Source: Tepidamorphus gemmatus
Lineage (GTDB): Bacteria; Pseudomonadota; Alphaproteobacteria; Rhizobiales; Tepidamorphaceae
DNA length: 64,000 nucleotides
Direction: 5' to 3'
Assembly (NCBI RefSeq): GCF_004346195.1
Contig: NZ_SMAK01000006.1
Coordinates: 186,001-250,000, forward strand
Below, piece after piece: positions 1 through 9,309 of this stretch (position 1 is the first letter of the stretch; each line of letters starts with the position of its first letter). The notes under the pieces are model-generated. The model had not been told where the DNA came from and did no database searches. It saw only the letters and a program-made list of their open reading frames with translations. Made by a program: the position numbers and the translations under genes.

Positions 1-952
1 GCAGGCCGCGGACGGCAGCGCGCAACTGGCTGCGCCGTTCCTGCAACAGCCGCATCAGCCCGTTGACCAGCCGGCCGGCCCGGTCGGCGACCGCGGCCGC
101 AAGCTCGGCGCGCACCGGCAACGCCATCTCGGCCGCCGCTGTGGGGGTCGGCGCGCGGACGTCGGCGGCATGGTCGATGAGCGTCCAGTCGGTCTCGTGT
201 CCGACGGCGGAGACGAGCGGGATCGCGCTCTCGGCGGCGGCGCGCACGACGATCTCCTCGTTGAAGCACCACAGGTCCTCGAGGCTTCCACCGCCGCGCG
301 CGACGATCAGCACGTCCGGTCGCGGTATGTCGCCGTCACCCGTGAGGGCGTTGAAGCCACGGATGCCGGCGGCGATCTCCTCGGCCGCGCCCTCGCCCTG
401 GACCCTCACCGGCCAGACCAGCACGTGCACCGGGAAGCGGTCGGCGATCCGGTGCAGGATGTCGCGGATCACCGCCCCGGTGGGCGACGTCACGACGCCG
501 ACGACGCGCGGCAGATGGGGCAGGCGCTGCTTGCGGGCGGGATCGAACAGTCCCTCGGCGGCAAGCTTGCGGCGACGTTCCTCGAGCAGTGCCATCAGCG
601 CGCCGACGCCGGCCGGCTCGAGCTGCTCGATGACGAGCTGGTAGCTCGACCGCCCCGGATAGGTGGTCACCTTGCCGGTGGCGACGACCTCCATTCCCTC
701 CTCGGGCTTGAAGCGCAGGCGGGAGAACACGCCCTTCCAGATGATGGCGTCGATCCTGGCGCCCTCATCCTTGAGGGCGAAGTAGCAATGGCCGGAGGAA
801 TGCGGCCCCCGGTAGCCCGACACCTCGCCGCGCACCCGCACATAGGGGAACGCGTCCTCCATCGTGCGCTTCACGGCAAACGACAGTTCGGAGACCGTCA
901 GCTCCTGCAGATTGCCCTGCGCGGCGGCATGCTGTGCGGCGGTGTCGGCCAT
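1..952 (-). CDS. xseA: Exodeoxyribonuclease VII large subunit (3' end outside window)
   Basis: Catalytic large subunit of exonuclease VII, which with XseB degrades single-stranded DNA in repair. The 317 visible residues start [20 protein letters not shown]; an OB-fold nucleic-acid-binding domain (about residues 15-110, with [19 protein letters not shown]) is followed by the start of the catalytic domain, including [17 protein letters not shown] and [11 protein letters not shown]. The reading frame is open through the left edge, so the C-terminal coiled-coil region is missing. The ATG at 952 has an AGGAG only one base upstream, so initiation may differ slightly. It diverges from purD across about 130 bp. 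Family assignment is firm. Confidence 0.93.
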   Translation of the reverse strand, partial: MADTAAQHAAAQGNLQELTVSELSFAVKRTMEDAFPYVRVRGEVSGYRGPHSSGHCYFALKDEGARIDAIIWKGVFSRLRFKPEEGMEVVATGKVTTYPGRSSYQLVIEQLEPAGVGALMALLEERRRKLAAEGLFDPARKQRLPHLPRVVGVVTSPTGAVIRDILHRIADRFPVHVLVWPVRVQGEGAAEEIAAGIRGFNALTGDGDIPRPDVLIVARGGGSLEDLWCFNEEIVVRAAAESAIPLVSAVGHETDWTLIDHAADVRAPTPTAAAEMALPVRAELAAAVADRAGRLVNGLMRLLQERRSQLRAAVRGL

Positions 953-1085
953 GCTCCTGTGTACGCTACCGGCGGCAACGGCGCGAGGGCGGAGTATGAT
1001 CTGCCCGCGTCTTTCCACAAAGGGTGACGATGGCTGCGACGCGTGCTAGTCGGAACGCTCCCGCAATGAGGTGGCACGAGGCCGG

Positions 1086-2363
1086 ATGAACGTCCTTCTG
1101 ATCGGATCGGGCGGGCGCGAGCACGCCCTCGCCTGGGCACTGTCGGCAAGCCCGATGCTGACGCGCCTGTTCGTGGCGCCCGGCAATGCCGGAATCGCCG
1201 AGATCGCCGAGTGCGTCGCGCTCGACGTGGCCGACCATGCAGCCGTGGCACGCTTCTGCAAGGCCAACGACATCCGCCTCGTGGTGGTCGGGCCGGAGGG
1301 GCCACTGGTCGCGGGCATCGTCGACGATCTCCTGGCCGCCGGCATCCGCACCTTCGGTCCGACGGCGGCGGCGGCACGGCTGGAGGGCTCCAAGGCCTTC
1401 ACCAAGGATCTGTGCGCCCGCCACGGCATCCCCACCGCCGCCTTTGGCGTCTTCACGGACTCCGAAACGGCAAAGGCCTTCGTGCGCACCCAGGGGGCGC
1501 CGATCGTCGTGAAGGCCGACGGACTCGCCGCCGGCAAGGGCGTGGTCGTTGCACAGACGGTCGCCGAGGCGGATGCTGCCATCGACGACATGCTCGGCGG
1601 CGGATTCGGGGCGGCCGGCGCCCGTATCGTCGTCGAGGAGTTCATGGAGGGGGAGGAGGCGAGCTTCTTCGCGCTGTGCGACGGACGCACCGCCCTGCCG
1701 CTCGCAACCGCCCAGGACCACAAGCGCGTCCATGACGGCGATACCGGACCGAACACCGGCGGCATGGGCGCCTATTCGCCGGCCCCGGTGATGAGCGAGG
1801 AGCTGATCCGCCGGACGATGGACGAGATCATCCGCCCGACGCTGAGGGCGATGCGGGCCGAGGGCTCGCCGTTCACCGGCATCCTCTACGCGGGACTGAT
1901 GATCACGGCGCGAGGGCCGCGCCTCGTCGAATACAATGTCCGCTTCGGCGACCCGGAGGCGCAGGTGCTGATGATGCGCCTCAAGGACGACCTGATGCTC
2001 TTGATCCTGGGCGCGCTCGACGGTGTGCTCGCCACGATGAGTGTGCGCTGGCGCCCCGAGTCGGCGCTGACCGTCGTGATGGCCGCGAAGGGCTATCCCG
2101 GCGCCTATCACAGGGGCTCGGTGATCCGCGGCGTCGAGGCGGCCGCCGCGCTGCCCGACGTCCAGGTGTTCCACGCCGGCACGCTGCGCGAAGGCGGCCT
2201 GCTGAAGGCCAATGGCGGACGGGTGCTGAACGTGACCGCGCTCGGCCGCGACGTGCAGGAGGCGAAGGCGCGGGCCTACGCGGCGGTCGACCTGATCGAC
2301 TGGCCGGAGGGCTTCTGCCGGCGCGACATCGGCTGGCGGGCGATCGCCCGGGAGAAGGCATGA
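1086..2363 (+). CDS. purD: Phosphoribosylamine--glycine ligase
   Basis: ATP-grasp ligase that joins glycine to 5-phosphoribosylamine, giving GAR, the second step of purine biosynthesis in the cytosol. The 425-residue product starts with the family signature [15 protein letters not shown]; the ATP-grasp part carries [13 protein letters not shown] and the PurD signature [15 protein letters not shown], then a C-terminal domain with [11 protein letters not shown]. The ATG at 1086 is chosen over an upstream in-frame start at 1071 because it matches the family N-terminus. The stop overlaps the next start (ATGA at 2360), so the downstream genes are probably cotranscribed and translationally coupled. 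Confidence 0.97.
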   Translation: MNVLLIGSGGREHALAWALSASPMLTRLFVAPGNAGIAEIAECVALDVADHAAVARFCKANDIRLVVVGPEGPLVAGIVDDLLAAGIRTFGPTAAAARLEGSKAFTKDLCARHGIPTAAFGVFTDSETAKAFVRTQGAPIVVKADGLAAGKGVVVAQTVAEADAAIDDMLGGGFGAAGARIVVEEFMEGEEASFFALCDGRTALPLATAQDHKRVHDGDTGPNTGGMGAYSPAPVMSEELIRRTMDEIIRPTLRAMRAEGSPFTGILYAGLMITARGPRLVEYNVRFGDPEAQVLMMRLKDDLMLLILGALDGVLATMSVRWRPESALTVVMAAKGYPGAYHRGSVIRGVEAAAALPDVQVFHAGTLREGGLLKANGGRVLNVTALGRDVQEAKARAYAAVDLIDWPEGFCRRDIGWRAIAREKA

Positions 2364-3280
2364 CCAGGGAGAAGGACATGGCCGATCTTGCCGACCTGTT
2401 CCCCGGCTTCGAGGCCCGCACGGTTGCAACATCGGGTGCGGACATATTCCTCAGGACCGGCGGCAGCGGGCCGCCGCTGCTGCTGGTGCATGGCTATCCG
2501 CAGACGCATGTCATGTGGCACAAGGTCGCGCCCGCCCTCGCGGCGCACTTCACGCTAGTGATCCCCGATCTGCGCGGCTACGGCTGGAGCTCGGTGCCGC
2601 GCTCCGACCCGGAGCACAGCGCCTATTCCAAGCGTACGATGGCCACCGACCTGATCGAGGTGATGGAGCGGCTCGGCCATGTCCGTTTCGACATCGCCGG
2701 GCATGACCGGGGCGGACGGGTCGCCTACCGGCTTGCGCTGGACCATCCCGGCCGCGTCGGGCGGATCGCCGTGCTCGACATCGTTCCGACCTACGAGATG
2801 TGGCACGGCTTCACGGTGAAGCTCGCGATGAAGGTCTATCACTGGCTGTTCCTGGCCCAGCCCGAACCGCTGCCGGAAATGCTGATCGCGAAGGCGCCGG
2901 TTGAGTATCTCGACTACACGCTGGCAAGCTGGACCAAGGCGAAGTCGCTCGCCGCGTTCGACCCGCGCGCGCTCGCCCACTACCGGGCGTTCTTCCAGGT
3001 CCCCGAGCGGATTCACGCCTGTTGCGAGGATTACCGCGCCGGCCAGACGGCGGATCTTGCCGCCGACGAGGCCGACGCGACCGCCGGACGGCGCATCCGC
3101 TCGCCGCTGCTGGCGCTGTGGGGCGGCGCCGGCATTCCCGGCGAGACCGACGGGCCACTCGACATCTGGCGCCGCTGGGGCACCGATGTGACCGGCATGG
3201 CGATCGACTCGGGTCACTTCGTCTGCGAGGAAAACCCGCAGGCGGCCGCTGCCGCGCTTCTCGACTTCCTCAGGACGTGA
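2360..3280 (+). CDS. Alpha/beta hydrolase, haloacetate (fluoroacetate) dehalogenase family
   Basis: Predicted to hydrolyse the carbon-halogen bond of haloacetates to give glycolate. 306 residues with [10 protein letters not shown] (44-53) as the oxyanion region and GHDRGGR (114-120) as the nucleophile elbow with Asp116. The residue set known for the Rhodopseudomonas fluoroacetate dehalogenase RPA1163 (D110, R111, R114, D134, H155, W156, Y219, H280) can be found here at a constant +6 offset: D116, R117, R120, D140, H161, W162, Y225, H286. The start overlaps the purD stop; an alternative ATG lies at 2378. Family membership and triad are seen in the sequence; the physiological substrate is inferred, and a related ester hydrolase remains possible. 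Confidence 0.82.
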   Translation: MTREKDMADLADLFPGFEARTVATSGADIFLRTGGSGPPLLLVHGYPQTHVMWHKVAPALAAHFTLVIPDLRGYGWSSVPRSDPEHSAYSKRTMATDLIEVMERLGHVRFDIAGHDRGGRVAYRLALDHPGRVGRIAVLDIVPTYEMWHGFTVKLAMKVYHWLFLAQPEPLPEMLIAKAPVEYLDYTLASWTKAKSLAAFDPRALAHYRAFFQVPERIHACCEDYRAGQTADLAADEADATAGRRIRSPLLALWGGAGIPGETDGPLDIWRRWGTDVTGMAIDSGHFVCEENPQAAAAALLDFLRT

Positions 3281-3285
3281 CCTCG

Positions 3286-4377
3286 ATGACGGATGCCCCG
3301 CTCGACCGCCAAGCCGCCTTTTCCGGCACCAAGGAAGTCCCCGACGCGCTGCGGTTCGACGAGGCACGGCTGGCCAGATGGCTGGAGGAGGCGGTGCCCG
3401 GCTTCCGAGGCCCGCTGACAGCGCACCAGTTCAAGGGCGGCCAGTCGAACCCGACCTACCTGATCGAGGCAGCGTCGGGGAAATACGTCCTGCGCCGCAA
3501 GCCGCCGGGCCGACTGCTGCCGTCGGCACATGCGGTGGATCGGGAGTTCCGGGTGATCTCGGCACTCCACGATGCCGGCTTTCCGGTCGCCAGGCCGCTT
3601 GTGCTGTGCGACGACGACAGTGTCGCCGGTACCATGTTCTATCTCATGGACTTCGTCGAGGGACGCGTCTACTGGATGCCCGACCTGCCCGACTGCGACC
3701 GGGCCGAGCGGGCGGCGATCTATGACGCGATGAACGACACCATCGCGCGGCTGCACACGATCGACTACCAGGCGGCAGGACTGGCCGACTTCGGCAAACC
3801 CGCCGGCTACATCGCCCGGCAGATCAAGCGATGGTCGCAGCAGTATCTCGCCTCGCAGACGAGCGACATCGCCGAGATGGACCGGCTGATGGCGTGGCTG
3901 CCGGGCGCGGCACCGCCGGACGCCGGCGCCTCGATCGTCCATGGCGATTTCCGGCTCGACAACATGATCCTCGATCCCGTCGCACCGAAGGTGCTGGCCG
4001 TGCTCGACTGGGAGCTTGCCACGATCGGCGATCCGGTCGGCGACTTCACCTATCATCTGATGCAGTGGATCATGCCGCGCAACCGCGATGGCGCAGGAAC
4101 CGGCACTCTGGTCGATTTCGATCTCGAGGCGCTCGGCATCCCGACCCTGGAGCAGTACATCGCCCGCTACTGCGAGCGGACCGGCCGGACCGGCATTCCC
4201 GATATCGACTTCTACTTCGCCTACAACTTCTTCCGGCTGGCGGCGATCCTGCAGGGGATCGTCGGGCGGGTGCGCGATGGAACCGCCAGCAATGCGAACG
4301 CGGCGGCGATGGTGAGCCAGGTCCGGCCGCTGGCGGAGACCGCCTGGCGGTTCGCCGAGCGGGCGGGCGCGCGATGA
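3286..4377 (+). CDS. APH-family phosphotransferase (ACAD10/11-like kinase domain)
   Basis: 363-residue aminoglycoside-phosphotransferase-fold protein of the type fused to acyl-CoA dehydrogenases ACAD10/11 in animals. Visible are the nucleotide-binding strand (KYVLRRKPPG), the catalytic loop HGDFRLDN (H219-N226, catalytic Asp221) and the metal-binding Asp241 in LDWELATIGDP. Stand-alone bacterial homologues often sit with acyl-CoA or alpha/beta hydrolase genes, as here, and are thought to phosphorylate small hydroxylated compounds such as 4-hydroxy acyl groups rather than antibiotics. The start lies 5 bp after the dehalogenase stop, and the stop overlaps the patatin start. The substrate cannot be deduced from the sequence. 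Confidence 0.8.
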   Translation: MTDAPLDRQAAFSGTKEVPDALRFDEARLARWLEEAVPGFRGPLTAHQFKGGQSNPTYLIEAASGKYVLRRKPPGRLLPSAHAVDREFRVISALHDAGFPVARPLVLCDDDSVAGTMFYLMDFVEGRVYWMPDLPDCDRAERAAIYDAMNDTIARLHTIDYQAAGLADFGKPAGYIARQIKRWSQQYLASQTSDIAEMDRLMAWLPGAAPPDAGASIVHGDFRLDNMILDPVAPKVLAVLDWELATIGDPVGDFTYHLMQWIMPRNRDGAGTGTLVDFDLEALGIPTLEQYIARYCERTGRTGIPDIDFYFAYNFFRLAAILQGIVGRVRDGTASNANAAAMVSQVRPLAETAWRFAERAGAR

Positions 4378-5237
4378 CGCGTCATCCGCGCCACCCCGTC
4401 CGCCACGACGGGCCGCGTGTCGGCGTGGCGCTGGGTGGCGGTGGCGCGCGCGGGCTCGCCCACATCCCGATCCTGGAGGCATTCGACGAACTGGGGGTGA
4501 AGCCGGCCGCAATCGCCGGCACCTCGATCGGGGCGATCGTCGGGGCGGCCTATGCCTCCGGCATTCCGGCCGCGGCACTGCGGGACCATGTTCTCGCCGC
4601 CTTCCGCCATCGCGGCGAGGTGCTCGCGCGACTGTGGAAGCTGCGCTACGAGCGGTTCCGCGACATCCTCGCGCCGAGCATCGGCAATCCGGCGCAACTC
4701 AAGGCCGAGAGCCTGCTCGAGGCGTTCCTGCCCGAGGGTGTTGCCCGCGACTTCGCCATGCTCGAGATCCCGTTCACAGCGGTAGCGACCGACTTCTATG
4801 CCGGCAAGGCCGTCGGGATCACCAGCGGTCCGCTGCGTCCCGCGGTCGCGGCCTCGATGGCGATCCCGATGATGTTCCGCCCGGTGGTGATCGGTGACAA
4901 GGTGCTGATCGACGGCGGCGTGACCGATCCGCTGCCGTTCGGCCATGTGCGCAGGAACGTCGATGTGGTGGTGGCGGTGGACGTCATCAACCGACCCAAG
5001 GGCGCGGCACCCACGGTTCCGTCTCCCTACGAGGCGATCTTCGGCGCCACGCAGATCCTGATGCAGGCGGTGATCGCCGAACGACTGGCGCACGGACAGC
5101 CGGACGTGCTGATCCGGCCGAACATCAACGTGTTCCGCGTGCTCGACTTCCTCAAGGCGCGCGCCATCATCCGCGCCGCCGAACCGGCCAAGGACGAGAT
5201 GAAGCGGGCGCTGGAACAGGCGCTGAAGCGGTTCTGA
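4374..5237 (+). CDS. Patatin-like phospholipase family protein
   Basis: Predicted serine lipid acyl hydrolase of 287 residues (RssA/NTE type). All patatin elements are visible: glycine-rich oxyanion loop GGGGARGLAH near the N-terminus, nucleophile elbow GTSIGA (GxSxG), and the catalytic Asp in VLIDGGVTDPLP. No signal peptide or membrane segment is evident, so the protein is probably cytosolic. It is the last gene of the purD-led run and overlaps the phosphotransferase by 4 bp (ATGA). Lipid substrate is unknown. Confidence 0.85.
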   Translation: MTRHPRHPVRHDGPRVGVALGGGGARGLAHIPILEAFDELGVKPAAIAGTSIGAIVGAAYASGIPAAALRDHVLAAFRHRGEVLARLWKLRYERFRDILAPSIGNPAQLKAESLLEAFLPEGVARDFAMLEIPFTAVATDFYAGKAVGITSGPLRPAVAASMAIPMMFRPVVIGDKVLIDGGVTDPLPFGHVRRNVDVVVAVDVINRPKGAAPTVPSPYEAIFGATQILMQAVIAERLAHGQPDVLIRPNINVFRVLDFLKARAIIRAAEPAKDEMKRALEQALKRF

Positions 5238-5413
5238 GGAGACGTCGGCCAGACGCCGTTCGCCGTCACCCGTCAGCATCCCGGCCGAGCGAGCTGCGCG
5301 AGCGGTATCAGGACGCGGGAGCCGCTCCCCGATCCCCGTGCGATTGCGGGCGGCCGCAAGTGCGGCGCCCGGAACATCGGAACGCAGGCGGCGGCAGACC
5401 CCCGCCCCGGATC

Positions 5414-5917
5414 CTACCGGCAGTAGTGACGCCTGCCTTCATAGCCCATGAAGGTGCCGGTCGCCGGATCGAAGGATCGGTACTTGGATGCGCAATAGGC
5501 GTTCCAGTCCGGCGAACCGGGCACCAGCCCCACGCTCGTGTAGGCGATTCCCGACGGCGCTGGCAGCGACGGGTCATAGGGCGGCGCCGCATGGACCGGC
5601 GCCGGCGCATAGACCACGACCGGCGGCGGAGCGTAATAGACTGGCGGCGGTGCATAGTAGGTCGGCCGCGACAGCGCGCTGGCGATGATGGCGCCGGCTG
5701 CCAGCCCCGCCACACCGGCCGCAACGGCCGCTCCGGGATGGTAGCTGCGATAGCCATAGTAGCCGGGGTAATAGCCTGCGTACCAGCCACCGTGGTAGCC
5801 GCGGCCACGCCATCCCGCCTCGGCCGAGGCGGCCGCAAGCATCATCGCGCCGGTCGCCAGAACTGCAGCCAGAACGCCCGGAACCGCCAACCTTCGGACA
5901 GTCAGTTTCAGGAGCAT
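5414..5917 (-). CDS. BA14K family exported protein
   Basis: 167-residue small exported protein. The N-terminus has a signal peptide (hydrophobic stretch ending near ASAEA). It is followed by a Gly/Tyr-rich segment (GWRGRGYHGGWYAGYYPGYY), a short hydrophobic Ala/Gly helix and a Pro/Tyr-rich linker with repeated YYAPPPV units. The C-terminal 35 residues (WNAYCASKYRSFDPATG, GYEGRRHYC) match the BA14K lectin-like immunoreactive protein family known from Brucella and other Rhizobiales. The ATG at 5917 is preferred over a GTG at 5926 because GAGGG lies 8 bp upstream. Function in the envelope is undefined. It is monocistronic. Confidence 0.8.
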   Translation of the reverse strand: MLLKLTVRRLAVPGVLAAVLATGAMMLAAASAEAGWRGRGYHGGWYAGYYPGYYGYRSYHPGAAVAAGVAGLAAGAIIASALSRPTYYAPPPVYYAPPPVVVYAPAPVHAAPPYDPSLPAPSGIAYTSVGLVPGSPDWNAYCASKYRSFDPATGTFMGYEGRRHYCR

Positions 5918-6057
5918 CGCTCTCACCCTCGATCGACGCCGCCACTCGCCGCCCCGGTTGGCGATGATCGGCAGCCATTCGCCTACACCGCGTCTGTGGC
6001 AGGAACGCGGCCTGTCGCGCGGGAGTGGCAGGCAGAGGATGCAGGATCATTATTTCG

Positions 6058-6073
6058 ATTATTCTGGAAATAT
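6058..6073. promoter_or_regulatory. Operator-like imperfect palindrome upstream of arsR
   Basis: The 16 bp ATTATTCTGGAAATAT form an imperfect palindrome about 40 bp upstream of the regulator start. The same motif recurs as a perfect palindrome at 6518-6533, including the flanking bases TCGAT before and GG after. A possible -35 hexamer, TTGACA, lies directly downstream (6076-6081). The likely ligand is the ArsR protein encoded just downstream (autoregulation). Confidence 0.6.
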
Positions 6074-6112
6074 GGTTGACAGACATGTCTCGGTAGCGCA
6101 ATCATCGCCCGC

Positions 6113-6496
6113 ATGAAGGTTCACGATGTCGCCGCCCGCCTTGAGGCTCTGGGCAACCCGACTCGGCTCGAAATCGTCCGTGTGCTCGTGCGCACCGGAC
6201 ATCGGGGCCTGCCGGTCGGCCAGTTGCGAACCCGGCTCGACATTGCGGCCTCCACCCTGTCGCACCATCTGGCCAAGCTCGTCACCGTCGGGCTGGTCAG
6301 CCAGGAGCGACAGGGCACCACGCTGATCTGCAGAGCGGAGTTCGACACCCTGAAGGACACGGCCGACTACCTGATCGCGGAATGCTGCTCGGAAGAGACG
6401 ATCGCCGCGGCGACCGGCGAGGATACCTGCGGCGAGGGCGGCTGCTGCGGCCCGGACGGCTGCGTCGCGGTGGATTCGGCGTCGCAGGAGGGTTGA
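6113..6496 (+). CDS. ArsR-family winged-helix regulator with Cys-rich tail
   Basis: 127-residue ArsR/SmtB-type repressor. The winged HTH is clear (LEALGNPTRLEIVRVL, then DIAASTLSHHLAKLVTVGL as the recognition region). It lacks the classical ELCVCDL metal site; instead the C-terminus carries ECCSEE followed by CGEGGCCGPDGC, giving two vicinal Cys pairs able to bind a soft metal or trivalent arsenical. The next gene, 49 bp downstream, is an ArsP-type permease, and both genes are preceded by the same palindrome, so the protein probably represses itself and the permease. The inducer is inferred, not shown. Confidence 0.85.
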   Translation: MKVHDVAARLEALGNPTRLEIVRVLVRTGHRGLPVGQLRTRLDIAASTLSHHLAKLVTVGLVSQERQGTTLICRAEFDTLKDTADYLIAECCSEETIAAATGEDTCGEGGCCGPDGCVAVDSASQEG

Positions 6497-6517
6497 TGTC
6501 GCGGGTCAAATAATTCG

Positions 6518-6533
6518 ATATTTCCGGAAATAT
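6518..6533. promoter_or_regulatory. Perfect 16-bp palindrome between arsR and permease
   Basis: ATATTTCCGGAAATAT is a perfect palindrome lying 12 bp before the permease start and overlapping its 5' leader. It shares TCGAT, TT and GGAAATATGG with the site upstream of arsR, so both are probably bound by the same regulator. The placement suggests the permease has its own regulated promoter in addition to read-through. Confidence 0.65.
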
Positions 6534-6545
6534 GGAGATTTGCTG

Positions 6546-7571
6546 ATGTCCACTGCCCTCGCCCTGATCCGCAATGGCGCGGTGAGGATCGATCCGGCGG
6601 TTGCCGCGATCGTCGCAATCCTCATCGCCCTTGCCCTGATCGCGCCGCATCGGCTCCTGCCGTCGGTCGACTTCGCGCTCGGCAATCTCGTTGCGATCCT
6701 TCCCTATCTCGCCGTGTCGATCGGGCTCGCCGCCTATGCCTCGGCGTCCGGCGCCGACAATCTGATCGCAAGGGTCTTCGCGGGCCGCACCATGACGATG
6801 GTGGTGATGGCCGCGCTGATCGGCGCGGTGTCGCCGTTCTGCTCCTGTGGCGTGATCCCGCTGATCGCGGCCTTGCTGACCATGGGCGTGCCGCTCGCCC
6901 CGGTGATGGCATTCTGGCTCGCCTCGCCGATCATGGATCCCTCGATGTTCGCGCTGACGGCGGGAACGCTCGGCATGCAGTTCGCCGTCGCCAAGACGAT
7001 CGCCGCCTTCGGTATCGGGCTGTTCGGCGGCTTCGGCATGTGGGCGCTCTCCCGCCTGCCGGCCTTCGGCACTCCGCTTCGGGCGGGAATCGGCGACGGC
7101 GGCTGCGCGGGATCGCGCATCAGGTCGCCGAAGCCGGTCGTCTGGCGGTTCTGGCATGATCCGGCCCGCAGGGAGAAGTTCGTCCGGACCGCCCTGCAGA
7201 CGACGCTGTTCCTCGGCAAGTGGCTGGCGCTCGCCTTCCTGCTCGAGGCGCTGATGATCGCCTATATTCCGGCCGAGACGGTCGCCCGCGTGCTCGGCAG
7301 TGACGGAGTGCTGACGGTGCTGATGGCGACGCTGGTCGGTGTGCCGGCCTATCTCAACGGCTATGCCGCGCTGCCGCTGGTGTCCGGCCTGATCGGGCAG
7401 GGCATGGCGCCGGGCGTCGGCATGGCCTTTCTGGTCGCCGGTGGCGTCACCTCGATCCCGGCGGCGATCGCCGTCTTCGCGCTCGCCCGGCTGCCGGTGT
7501 TCCTCGCCTATGTCGGCTTCGCGCTGGCCGGCGCGCTGATCACCGGTCTCGTCTACGGCATGGTGGCATAG
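6546..7571 (+). CDS. ArsP-type (DUF318) permease
   Basis: 341-residue inner-membrane permease with about eight hydrophobic helices in two halves separated by a charged cytosolic loop around residues 180-215. The family motif SPFCSCGVIPL in the first half contains two Cys that in ArsP homologues take part in organoarsenical recognition; the second half has the matching GVPAYLNGYAALPL. ArsP exports trivalent methylated or aromatic arsenicals; other DUF318 members have unknown cargo. The ATG at 6546 follows GGAG with 8-bp spacing and is preferred to a TTG at 6540. Pairing with a Cys-rich ArsR supports metalloid efflux, but the substrate is inferred. Confidence 0.78.
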   Translation: MSTALALIRNGAVRIDPAVAAIVAILIALALIAPHRLLPSVDFALGNLVAILPYLAVSIGLAAYASASGADNLIARVFAGRTMTMVVMAALIGAVSPFCSCGVIPLIAALLTMGVPLAPVMAFWLASPIMDPSMFALTAGTLGMQFAVAKTIAAFGIGLFGGFGMWALSRLPAFGTPLRAGIGDGGCAGSRIRSPKPVVWRFWHDPARREKFVRTALQTTLFLGKWLALAFLLEALMIAYIPAETVARVLGSDGVLTVLMATLVGVPAYLNGYAALPLVSGLIGQGMAPGVGMAFLVAGGVTSIPAAIAVFALARLPVFLAYVGFALAGALITGLVYGMVA

Positions 7572-7719
7572 GCGCGGGGCAGGCCCCTCGGCGTTCCGCA
7601 CGTCGCAACAGCGGCGCCCCGGGATCGGGGGCTGGCCCTGAGCCTGGAAGTGCCACGATCCCGGCTGTTCGGCGATGCCGACGGCCGGGATGATAGGCGC
7701 GGTCGCTGACGACTGCGGA

Positions 7720-8169
7720 TTACCGCCGCGCGGCGAAGAAGTCCCTCAGCAATTCCGCCGACTCGCGCTCGGCGATACCGGGATAGACCTCCGGCCGATG
7801 GTGGCAGGTCGGCTGCCGGAAGAATTGCGGGCCATGCTCGACGCCGCCCATCTTCGGGTCGGCCGCGCCATAGTAGAGGCGGCGGAGCCGGGCAAACGAG
7901 ATCGCCGCCGCGCACATCGCGCAGGGTTCCAGAGTCACCCACAGGTCGCAGCCGGTCAGCCGCTCGCTGCCGAGCGCCGCCGCTGCATCGCGGATCACCA
8001 GCAGTTCGGCATGCGCAGTCGGGTCCTTCAATTCCAGCGTCCGGTTGCCCGCCCGGGCAACGATCCGTCCAGCCGACACGATCACCGCTCCGACAGGCAC
8101 CTCGCCGCGCGCCGCCGCCGCGCGGGCCTGCGCGAGCGCCTCGGCCATGAAGCTGACGCCGATCCCCAT
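7720..8169 (-). CDS. tadA: tRNA-specific adenosine-34 deaminase
   Basis: Zinc enzyme converting A34 to inosine in tRNA-Arg(ACG), needed for CGN decoding. 149 residues with the deaminase signature: HAE at 53-55 (zinc His53, catalytic Glu55) and PCAMC at 82-86 (zinc Cys83 and Cys86), plus the TadA C-terminal [11 protein letters not shown]. The ATG at 8169 is chosen because GGAGG lies 5 bp upstream; earlier in-frame starts lack a ribosome binding site and would add non-family sequence. It diverges from rluB with only 36 bp between start codons. Confidence 0.95.
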   Translation of the reverse strand: MGIGVSFMAEALAQARAAAARGEVPVGAVIVSAGRIVARAGNRTLELKDPTAHAELLVIRDAAAALGSERLTGCDLWVTLEPCAMCAAAISFARLRRLYYGAADPKMGGVEHGPQFFRQPTCHHRPEVYPGIAERESAELLRDFFAARR

Positions 8170-8193
8170 CTTATCCTCCGCCCGGCACTCTGC

Positions 8194-8199
8194 TATCAC
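8194..8199 (+). promoter_or_regulatory. Candidate -10 box for a leaderless rluB transcript
   Basis: TATCAC at 8194-8199 ends 6 bp before the rluB ATG, and a weak -35-like TTATCC sits 17 bp upstream (8171-8176). No Shine-Dalgarno sequence precedes the ATG. This arrangement fits transcription starting at or next to the A of the start codon. It is a pattern-based suggestion only. Confidence 0.35.
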
Positions 8200-8205
8200 G
8201 GCGCC

Positions 8206-9309
8206 ATGTCTGCCAGCTCCCGCACACCCTCACCCGCAGATGACGGCCGCGAGCGCATCGCCAAGCGTATCGCCCGTTCCGGCCTCTGCTCGCGCCGCGA
8301 CGCCGAGAGGCTGATCGCCGATGGCCGCGTTGCCGTCAACGGCAGGCGTCTCGCCACCCCCGCCGTCGATGTCGGCGAAGGGGATGCGATCACCGTCGAC
8401 GGCAAGCCGTTGCCCGAGGCCGAACCGACCCGGCTGTGGCTCTACCACAAGCCGAAGGGGCTGGTGACGACCAACCGCGACCCGCAGGGACGACCGACCA
8501 TCTTCGACAGGCTACCGCCGGATCTGCCGCGGGTCGTCACCGTCGGGCGGCTCGACATCAACACGGAGGGCCTGCTGCTGCTGACCAATGACGGCGGGCT
8601 GGCACGCGTCCTGGAGCTGCCGGCCACCGGCTGGCTGCGGCGCTACCGCGTGCGCGCCTGGGGCACGGTCGATCAGGACAGGCTCGACGGGCTGAAGGAA
8701 GGCGTCACCATCGACGGCATCCATTACGGCCCCGTCGAGGCGCTGCTCGACCGCAAGCAAGGGGAAAACACGTGGCTGACGGTGGCGCTGCGCGAGGGGA
8801 AGAACCGTGAGGTCAAGAAGATCCTCGAATCGCTGGGCCTCGTCGTGAACCGGCTGATCCGCATCTCGTTCGGACCGTTCATGCTGCGCGACATCCCGCC
8901 CGGCGGAGTGGAGGAGGTGAAGCCGCGCGTGCTGCGCGACCAGCTTGGCCGCAAGCTCGCCGCCGAAGCCAGGGTGCGGCTGCCCGAGCCCACCAGGGAG
9001 GCCGCGCCGAAACGCGGCGCCCGCCGTCCCGATCCGGCGACCCGGCCGGTGAGGGCGGCGGGCGGCCCGAAGCCCGGTGCCGACCCTGCAAGACCTGCCA
9101 AGGCGGACAAGCCGGCCAAGCCGCCAAGGCCGTCGAAGCCTGCGAAATCACCGCAACCGGGCGCGGCCGGCAAGCCGGCCGTTGCTGCCCCAGGGAAGAA
9201 GCGGAGGGCATCGGCCGAAGCGACGGCACGGACCGGCCGGCCGCCGCAGTCCTCCGCCCCGGCAAGACCGTCCCGCAAGCCAGATGCGCGTCATCGGCGG
9301 CCGGTTTAG
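8206..9309 (+). CDS. rluB: 23S rRNA pseudouridine synthase, RluB/RsuA family
   Basis: Isomerises a uridine to pseudouridine in 23S rRNA (position 2605 for RluB). 367 residues: S4 RNA-binding domain at about 18-65 ([20 protein letters not shown]), catalytic domain at about 78-260 with [17 protein letters not shown] (catalytic Asp117) and [14 protein letters not shown], then a roughly 110-residue Lys/Pro/Ala-rich low-complexity tail. Such basic tails are frequent in alphaproteobacterial members. The last 26 bp overlap rsmD in another frame. RluB is preferred to RsuA by length and tail; exact target is inferred. Confidence 0.88.
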   Translation: MSASSRTPSPADDGRERIAKRIARSGLCSRRDAERLIADGRVAVNGRRLATPAVDVGEGDAITVDGKPLPEAEPTRLWLYHKPKGLVTTNRDPQGRPTIFDRLPPDLPRVVTVGRLDINTEGLLLLTNDGGLARVLELPATGWLRRYRVRAWGTVDQDRLDGLKEGVTIDGIHYGPVEALLDRKQGENTWLTVALREGKNREVKKILESLGLVVNRLIRISFGPFMLRDIPPGGVEEVKPRVLRDQLGRKLAAEARVRLPEPTREAAPKRGARRPDPATRPVRAAGGPKPGADPARPAKADKPAKPPRPSKPAKSPQPGAAGKPAVAAPGKKRRASAEATARTGRPPQSSAPARPSRKPDARHRRPV

